Source of the DNA: Fidelibacterota bacterium
GTDB lineage: Bacteria; Fidelibacterota; UBA2242; JAFGTP01
Length of the DNA stretch: 12,950 bases
Reading direction: 5' to 3'
NCBI GenBank assembly: GCA_021734005.1
Contig: JAIPJV010000024.1
Location: forward strand, 1 to 12,950
Numbering within the stretch: position 1 is the stretch's first letter; each line of letters begins with the position of its first letter. The position numbers were made by a program, and so were the translations under genes. This document shows, piece by piece, positions 8,077-12,950 of the stretch. Under the pieces are notes generated by a model. That model was not told where the DNA came from. It saw only the letters and a program-made list of their open reading frames with translations, and made no database searches.

Positions 8077-10005
8077 TCATGACTTATTATGAGAGTATTC
8101 ACCATCATCACTACTATCTCTCTCAAGTGTATTTAGTCTTTCAAACATAGTTTTTAAATTTTTAATGCCACCAAAAGTAAACCAAACAAAAACTGCACTG
8201 GCGATAATGACATTTATTATTACCCAAAATTTCCAGAAAGACATCCATTGCAGTTCAGTAAATCCCACAGTAAAATAAAGAATAGTTCCACCAATGAAGA
8301 TTACCAGCCAAAAAGCAATATAAATATAGGTTATTAGGTAAATGAAGCGATCAATATTAGAAAATTCTTCACCGCCTAATAATTTTTTAATCCCTACAAT
8401 TTGTTTTTTTCTAATTTTTATTTTATCGTCTTCAATTTTGTACTTTCCACGATTAAGAATTTTATCCAGGTTAACCTCTTTGTTTTCGACCAGAGAAACA
8501 ACAACATAGACTAATGAAGCCGCAACCATTGATAAAAGCCAGATCCACTGTCCATTAATCGGGAAATCAGGATTAATTTGAGTAATCACCACTTTGTAAG
8601 TTGCAATTAATGATCCAGTGATCAAAGCCGACCAGGCCGCAGTTGTTGTTCCTTTTTTCCAGTAAAGCCCGCCTATGATCACCGCACCTGCTCCTCCTAC
8701 AAATATTGCTCCTGTAGCTGCAAAAAACATCATTATATACTGGGTTTGCCTGAATAACAGACTAAAGAAAAATATAAAAATTGCTACACCAACAGTGGAA
8801 GCTCGCAAATATTTAAGGTGATCTTCTTTTTTGAGTTTTTTATTGCGAAATGGTAAAAGCACATCCTGTATGAATATAGAGCCCCAGGAATGTAAATAAG
8901 TATCATGGGTGCTTATAAAAGCTCCAAGCATAACAGCAGCAAAAGCACCAATCAAACCAGGTGGCAGCATTTTAGTTAAGACAAGGGGAACCCGAACCTG
9001 ACTTTGTATTTTCTCGGCCGGTATTCCATTTAATACCGATGTAATTTGATCAGCAATATGACTGTATTGGGAACTATGCAAAATTGTAAAAGCAACAACT
9101 GGTATAAAAACGTAAAATAATTTTTGGGGAACCTGTCGCCAGATGGAGAGTACTTTACCCATCTTGGCTTCATGAGCATTTTCAGCAGAACTATTATAAG
9201 CCTGAGTTCCCTGCCAGGAGATTGTATTGTAAAAATAGCCAATTACACCAATCAGGAAAAACCAAAAATTAAAATCTTCAGCCTTAGCAGTATCATAAGG
9301 ATTAATCAACGAAGCCTCCTGAGGAGCCTGGGATAAGGCTTCATAAATAGTAGTAAAGTCTACCTTGAAGAGAAAATAAACAGCTATTAAAACAAAAATC
9401 AAATTGACAAAAGAACCCTGAATAAAGTCAGCAATTATAACAGAAATTTGGCCACCAGTAAAGACAAATAGTAAAGAGATAAGTAAGAGCAAAATCATAA
9501 GCACTGCATAAGTTGAAAAAGTAATTCCTAGCACTGTAAAAGACGTTGAAAAACCGCAAAAATACATAAAAAAGCGAGCCCCAACTGCCGGAAAAATTCC
9601 AAAATTAATCAATCCTGAAACAAAGGATAATATTCCTGCAAAAATACGAAATTTCTTACTGTATCTAACTTCAAAAAATTGAGCCATTGTCATGCAGCGG
9701 GTTTCCCGAAAACGATAAATAATCCATCCTGTAGCCGATGCGATCAGGATGAAAAATATCATTGTTAAGTCCCACCACATCATAGTAAAGCCGGATTCAT
9801 AGAATTGCTCAAAAAAAGCAATAATCGAAATAGCCCCGAGCATGGCAATACCTTCAGATACACTAACAAGATAACGACCAGCACTTCGATTTGCAGATAG
9901 ATAATCAGCCACACTTCGCATCTGTTTCCGGCCGAAGAAAATCCCACCTGACATGATTAACAGCATTATAAATACTAGGCTCCAGTCAAGTGCTGTCAAG
10001 TTCAA
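8077..10005 (-). CDS. Sodium:solute symporter (SSS family)
   Basis: 642 residues with about 14-15 hydrophobic segments: TM1 at 6-25, a core through about 505, a charged cytosolic loop at about 507-550 and two more segments near 555-580 and 590-612. The region AAVMLGAFISTHDTYLHSWG (residues 356-375) matches the eighth core helix of SSS transporters. Ser365-Thr366 correspond to the paired Ser/Thr that bind sodium at the Na2 site in PutP and vSGLT. The protein should import an organic solute with sodium across the inner membrane. The substrate cannot be read from the sequence. The start is a TTG: it lies 8 bases after a strong SD, and the first ATG with a similar position (residue 14) would cut TM1. 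Only 2 bases separate it from the stop of the preceding gene. In this operon it is a candidate inner-membrane step for a ligand taken up by the TonB receptor. Confidence 0.9.
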   Translation of the reverse strand: MNLTALDWSLVFIMLLIMSGGIFFGRKQMRSVADYLSANRSAGRYLVSVSEGIAMLGAISIIAFFEQFYESGFTMMWWDLTMIFFILIASATGWIIYRFRETRCMTMAQFFEVRYSKKFRIFAGILSFVSGLINFGIFPAVGARFFMYFCGFSTSFTVLGITFSTYAVLMILLLLISLLFVFTGGQISVIIADFIQGSFVNLIFVLIAVYFLFKVDFTTIYEALSQAPQEASLINPYDTAKAEDFNFWFFLIGVIGYFYNTISWQGTQAYNSSAENAHEAKMGKVLSIWRQVPQKLFYVFIPVVAFTILHSSQYSHIADQITSVLNGIPAEKIQSQVRVPLVLTKMLPPGLIGAFAAVMLGAFISTHDTYLHSWGSIFIQDVLLPFRNKKLKKEDHLKYLRASTVGVAIFIFFFSLLFRQTQYIMMFFAATGAIFVGGAGAVIIGGLYWKKGTTTAAWSALITGSLIATYKVVITQINPDFPINGQWIWLLSMVAASLVYVVVSLVENKEVNLDKILNRGKYKIEDDKIKIRKKQIVGIKKLLGGEEFSNIDRFIYLITYIYIAFWLVIFIGGTILYFTVGFTELQWMSFWKFWVIINVIIASAVFVWFTFGGIKNLKTMFERLNTLERDSSDDGEYSHNKS

Positions 10006-10007
10006 AA

Positions 10008-11411
10008 CTACTTCTCCCCTTGTTTATTTGTATTCAATTCATCAGCAACTTGCCGGATTGCCGCTTTATTATAATCAATATTAAATTTTTTAGATAGTTT
10101 GTTTAAAATATTTTTCCGTTTATTGATCAATTTTTTGCTGTGGATATCATTTTTGATTGAGGCTTTCACTTCAGACAATTCTCTACCCGAATATTTATCC
10201 TGATGGTTCTGATAATATTTTTCTATTTCCTGATCACTAACAGATATTTTTGAGTAAAGAAGTTTTTCTCTGCCGTATTCTTTGAGTTTCTTTTCCTCCA
10301 TTTTCCTATAGAATCTATCAAATTTTTTTGTGTTTTGCAGATTCATGGAAAGAGCTTCCTGATATTTGAGATCTTCCTGTACAGCTTTGTTTATATAAAA
10401 TTCTACATCTTCTTTACACAGAAAGATTACAGGACTAAGTGATTTATTAAAATGGTCGATTAATTTTTCTAATTTCCAGGAACCGTTTTTGTATTCAATT
10501 ATAGTTTCAGATAACTTTTCTTCCGGAATTTGTTCTTTTTTAATTTTTCCCGGTCGTCTATCATTATTAAAGTTGTCAATTAATAGAGGTACAAGTTTGT
10601 CATTTATTTGTAAATTATACTTTTTTCTCAAATTTGAATTTAAATTAATTAAAAAATTGATATATTTTTTTGAGCGTATTTTTTGGCCCAATTCTGTTTT
10701 TTTCTCATTAAAAGGCTTTTTTGTAACATCTTCTTTTTCAATTACTTTAACAATGTGATAGCCAAAGTGATCTTTAATTGGTTTTGAGACTTCGCCGGCT
10801 TCAAGAGAGAAAACAATTTCTTCAAAATGATCTGAAAAATTGCCCCTGGTAATATAGGAATCTCGCACTCCGTCATTTCTCGATGATTTAACGTCAATAG
10901 AATATTTTTTGGCTAATTCACCAAAAGAATCACCTTTATCTGATTTCAATAAAATCATATTAGCTTGATGTTTAGATGTAACAAGAATGTTAGCCATTTT
11001 AATCTTAGAGTTGATTCTATTATATAATTGCCTGACTTCTTGATCAGTCACTTGAAATTCTTTAGGCATCAACTTTTCAAATAGAAGTCCATTTGTATTT
11101 ACCAGAATATTCTTCCTGATATTTTCCATTTTGTTCTGAAATTCTCTATCCTGATCCAGATTCTGATTGTAAGATTCAGCAGTGAGTAAAAGCGACTCCA
11201 GAAAATGGTTATTTATAAATTCGGTGATATCTGTCTCTTCAATTTTTTCAGCGTCTTTGTAATTTTTAGATAAAGTAAACCGTCTTTTAAAGGTTTCTGG
11301 TTTTAAAGTGAACTTATCAACCTTAACTAAATAATTGCCCTTATCTTTAGGAGCACATCCCAGGAAAATTAGGGTAAGAATTGCAAAAATAAGTGTTTTT
11401 TTTCCAAGCAT
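10008..11411 (-). CDS. SurA/PrsA-like peptidyl-prolyl isomerase lipoprotein (parvulin type)
   Basis: 467 residues from the ATG at 11411. The N-terminus MLGKKTLIFAILTLIFLGC is a lipoprotein signal with lipobox FLGC and Cys19 as the acylated residue. One parvulin (rotamase) domain lies at about residues 138-227: MANILVTS, DSFGELAKKYSID, ITRGNFSDHFEEIVFSL, EAGEVSKPIKDHFGYHIVKV. The flanks are Lys-rich, helical, SurA/PpiD-like chaperone segments, and the flank pattern appears twice, with the second copy lacking a parvulin domain. Such proteins assist folding of exported, often outer-membrane, proteins, which fits a gene that heads an operon encoding two outer-membrane barrels. A TTG nine codons upstream (11438) would add LINEKVVN-type residues before the signal and is less likely; no strong SD separates the two. 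Base composition is clearly more A+T-rich than the neighbours (10621-10680 holds only 8 G/C in 60), partly from Lys/Asn/Ile content. Confidence 0.87.
   Translation of the reverse strand: MLGKKTLIFAILTLIFLGCAPKDKGNYLVKVDKFTLKPETFKRRFTLSKNYKDAEKIEETDITEFINNHFLESLLLTAESYNQNLDQDREFQNKMENIRKNILVNTNGLLFEKLMPKEFQVTDQEVRQLYNRINSKIKMANILVTSKHQANMILLKSDKGDSFGELAKKYSIDVKSSRNDGVRDSYITRGNFSDHFEEIVFSLEAGEVSKPIKDHFGYHIVKVIEKEDVTKKPFNEKKTELGQKIRSKKYINFLINLNSNLRKKYNLQINDKLVPLLIDNFNNDRRPGKIKKEQIPEEKLSETIIEYKNGSWKLEKLIDHFNKSLSPVIFLCKEDVEFYINKAVQEDLKYQEALSMNLQNTKKFDRFYRKMEEKKLKEYGREKLLYSKISVSDQEIEKYYQNHQDKYSGRELSEVKASIKNDIHSKKLINKRKNILNKLSKKFNIDYNKAAIRQVADELNTNKQGEK
10014..10020 (-). promoter_or_regulatory. Ribosome binding site for the TTG start of the symporter, inside the preceding gene
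   Basis: The minus strand reads AGGGGAG, 8 bases before the TTG at 10005. It lies within the last codons of the parvulin lipoprotein gene (Gln-Gly-Glu-Lys-stop). A strong SD next to a rare start codon, with a 2-base gap, suggests translational coupling of the two genes. Confidence 0.65.
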
Positions 11412-11453
11412 ATTGACCACTTTTTCATTAATTAACAAGATAACAGCAAATTT

Positions 11454-11485
11454 AATAAAAGGGGCGCAAAAACGCCCCTTTTATT
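11454..11485 (-). terminator. Rho-independent terminator after the propeller gene
   Basis: A perfect inverted repeat: AATAAAAGGGGCG at 11454-11466 and CGCCCCTTTTATT at 11473-11485, with a 6-base loop. The core is 6 G/C pairs flanked by A/T pairs, so on either strand the stem ends in a T-rich run and could work in both directions. It begins 21 bases after the stop of the Asp-box propeller gene and ends 42 bases before the start of the parvulin gene. It therefore marks the boundary between two transcription units. Confidence 0.88.
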
Positions 11486-11505
11486 TTGTAGAGACTTAAC
11501 TCATT

Positions 11506-12950
11506 TTATTTCTGGAGTAACATTTTTCTAACTTGTGTATGTCCGTCTGCAGTTTTCAAGCGATATATATAAACGCCACTTGATACTGAAACACCATATT
11601 CATTTGTACCATTCCAGATTGCAGAATGAACACCGGATGTCATATTTTTATCAACCAGAGTCTTAATTTTCTGTCCCAGAATATTATAAATAGTTAGGGT
11701 TACATTAGTGTGTTTTGGCAATTGAAAATTGATGTGAGTAGTTGGGTTAAAAGGATTGGGGTAATTCTGTTCAAGTTTGAATTCATTAGCAACTGCAACG
11801 TCATTTTCTTCTTCTACATTAGTAATGACAGGTTCACCTACTACATGATGGAAGATTCCAGTTCTTGTACCAGACCATTGATAACCGGCTACATTATCAC
11901 CAGTATAGAGTAAATGAACTTTCCCATCTACAATATTCTGAGCCATATCTGCATCACGCTCATCAAAGTTTGGTGTAGCTGTTACGTTTTTGGCTCGTGT
12001 CCAGGTAGAACCGCTATCCTGACTTACAGCCATATAAACATCACCGTAACCGACAAAGGATTCTCCATCCATACCACCTTCATTTTCGTTGAACTGTGTC
12101 CAGGCAGCATACATCATTCCAGTTTCCTTGTCCAATCCTATCTTAGGATTGTAACTTAAACTGGCTGTACCACGTCCGGCCATAGATGCATAAGCTGCAC
12201 CAAGATCGGAAGAAGGATAGGGTGAAATTGCTACGTTGCTAACACCTTTAGCTTCGCTCCAATGCTGAATTCTAGGTTTGTAATCGGCCAGATAAGGCTG
12301 ATCCGGGCCATTTCCTGGATAGGGATGACGGGCATCTGTTTGTGAAGTATCAAGATAGTATTGAGCATCAAAGAGGACATGTAGATTGCCTTCACCATCG
12401 TATAATCCATCACAATACTGACTTGGACGCACTATGGAATCTGTGCCCCATCCTTCATAATCGGTAGCATTCATAACCATCGTTGAATCCCAGGAAATTC
12501 CACCATCCGGTGATTCAACTACAAATAGGTTGTTACCCTGATCAACTATAGCCCAGGATACACGATAATCACCAGCACCTTCATCTACATAAGCCTGAAG
12601 TGAGGCACCATAAGGATCAGAATGAGTTTCAAAATTAGCTGACTGAAAGCCTTCCCGACCTTCTCTAATACAGGCCACTTCACTGAAAGTTGCTCCACCA
12701 TCTTCTGAAGATTTATAGTAATAAGCAACTCCCCAGCCATCATATCCACCATAATGGATAATTCCAGCGTCATCTACTACAAGCCAGTTATTGAGAAGGT
12801 TTTTGGGACCAGCGATCGGTGCTTCATCAAACCAGTACAGAGAATCAAATTCTGCAGAACCAGCGGAAGTTTCCTCAAACAGGGTAATTCCATTGGCCCA
12901 GCCACCCCAGTAGAACCAACCAGTTCCACCGGCAATAGCACTGACCAGAA
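11506..12950 (-). CDS. Secreted Asp-box (sialidase/BNR-like) beta-propeller protein with T9SS sorting domain (5' part outside the window)
   Basis: The frame is open from the right edge (first full codon ends at 12948) to the TAA at 11506, giving 480 residues. A GTG at 12678 is internal: the upstream 90 codons are open and continue the same repeats. Three exact Asp-boxes (S-x-D-x-G-x-[ST]-[FW]) are seen: SEDGGATF (12685-12708), SPDGGISW (12490-12513) and SQDSGSTW (12001-12024). They lie among propeller-like strands such as NNWLVVDDAGIIHYGG and DGKVHLLYTGD. The last 90 residues are a textbook type A sorting domain: NYPNPFNPTT, INFQLP, LTIYNILGQKIKTLV, WNGTNEYG, VSSGVYIYRL, KMLLQK. The protein is thus secreted via T9SS. 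Asp-boxes are structural turns and do not prove sialidase activity; no catalytic Arg triad can be judged from this part. The terminator separates it from the operon downstream. Confidence 0.88.
   Translation of the reverse strand, partial: LVSAIAGGTGWFYWGGWANGITLFEETSAGSAEFDSLYWFDEAPIAGPKNLLNNWLVVDDAGIIHYGGYDGWGVAYYYKSSEDGGATFSEVACIREGREGFQSANFETHSDPYGASLQAYVDEGAGDYRVSWAIVDQGNNLFVVESPDGGISWDSTMVMNATDYEGWGTDSIVRPSQYCDGLYDGEGNLHVLFDAQYYLDTSQTDARHPYPGNGPDQPYLADYKPRIQHWSEAKGVSNVAISPYPSSDLGAAYASMAGRGTASLSYNPKIGLDKETGMMYAAWTQFNENEGGMDGESFVGYGDVYMAVSQDSGSTWTRAKNVTATPNFDERDADMAQNIVDGKVHLLYTGDNVAGYQWSGTRTGIFHHVVGEPVITNVEEENDVAVANEFKLEQNYPNPFNPTTHINFQLPKHTNVTLTIYNILGQKIKTLVDKNMTSGVHSAIWNGTNEYGVSVSSGVYIYRLKTADGHTQVRKMLLQK

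Noticed and set aside
11412..11453. Promoter of the six-gene operon between the terminator and the parvulin gene
   Set aside because: A promoter is expected in this 42-base A+T-rich stretch or just before it, but neither a sigma-70 -35/-10 pair nor the Bacteroidota TTTG/TAnnTTTG pair with correct spacing could be recognised, so no site is annotated.
11914..12159. 81-codon plus-strand frame and similar short frames opposite other genes
   Set aside because: All are antisense or out-of-frame shadows of well supported genes and show no signal, domain or start context of their own.
12676..12678. GTG as the start of the Asp-box propeller gene
   Set aside because: The frame continues open for 90 more codons to the window edge with matching propeller sequence and another Asp-box, so this GTG is an internal valine codon.

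Overview
The window is a stretch of A+T-rich bacterial DNA in which every recognisable gene lies on the minus strand, so transcription runs from right to left. The protein families point to the Fibrobacterota-Chlorobiota-Bacteroidota (FCB) superphylum. There are two C-terminal domains of the type IX secretion (T9SS) sorting type, one with the classic NYPNPFNPTT motif, a PorV/PorQ-type outer-membrane protein, and a TonB-dependent receptor with an N-terminal carboxypeptidase-regulatory-like domain. The moderate-to-low GC, the absence of a SusD partner and the very large 'GNR...WNGR' secreted proteins suggest a Marinimicrobia-, Calditrichota- or Ignavibacteria-like lineage rather than a typical Bacteroidota gut or soil species. 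This lineage call is an inference.

Layout in transcription order. (1) 12950-11506: the 3' part of a secreted Asp-box (sialidase/BNR-like) beta-propeller protein with a T9SS sorting domain, open at the right edge. (2) 11485-11454: a strong G+C-rich hairpin that ends this unit. (3) 11411-10008: a lipoprotein of the SurA/PrsA parvulin type. (4) 10005-8077: a sodium:solute symporter with a TTG start and an SD inside the gene before it. (5) 8049-5197: a TonB-dependent receptor. (6) 5175-4120: a PorV/PorQ-like outer-membrane barrel. (7) 4096-680: a 1138-residue secreted protein with Ca-binding-like loops, a fibronectin-III-like region and a sorting domain. (8) 656 to the left edge: the N-terminal 218 residues of a paralogue of gene 7.

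Genes 3 to 8 are separated by only 2, 27, 21, 23 and 23 bases. No terminator was seen between them, so they read as one operon starting just after the hairpin. A working model, which is inference, is one cell-envelope module. The parvulin lipoprotein helps fold the two outer-membrane barrels. The PorV-like protein handles the two T9SS-type cargo proteins encoded directly after it. The TonB receptor takes a ligand, perhaps captured by those cargo proteins, across the outer membrane, and the symporter carries it across the inner membrane. The substrate cannot be read from the sequence. The locus resembles a SusCD-type uptake locus in which SusD is replaced by a PorV-like barrel plus tandem giant sorting-domain proteins.

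No tRNA, rRNA, insertion sequence, CRISPR array or other mobile element was recognised, and there is no gene-free stretch above 300 bases.
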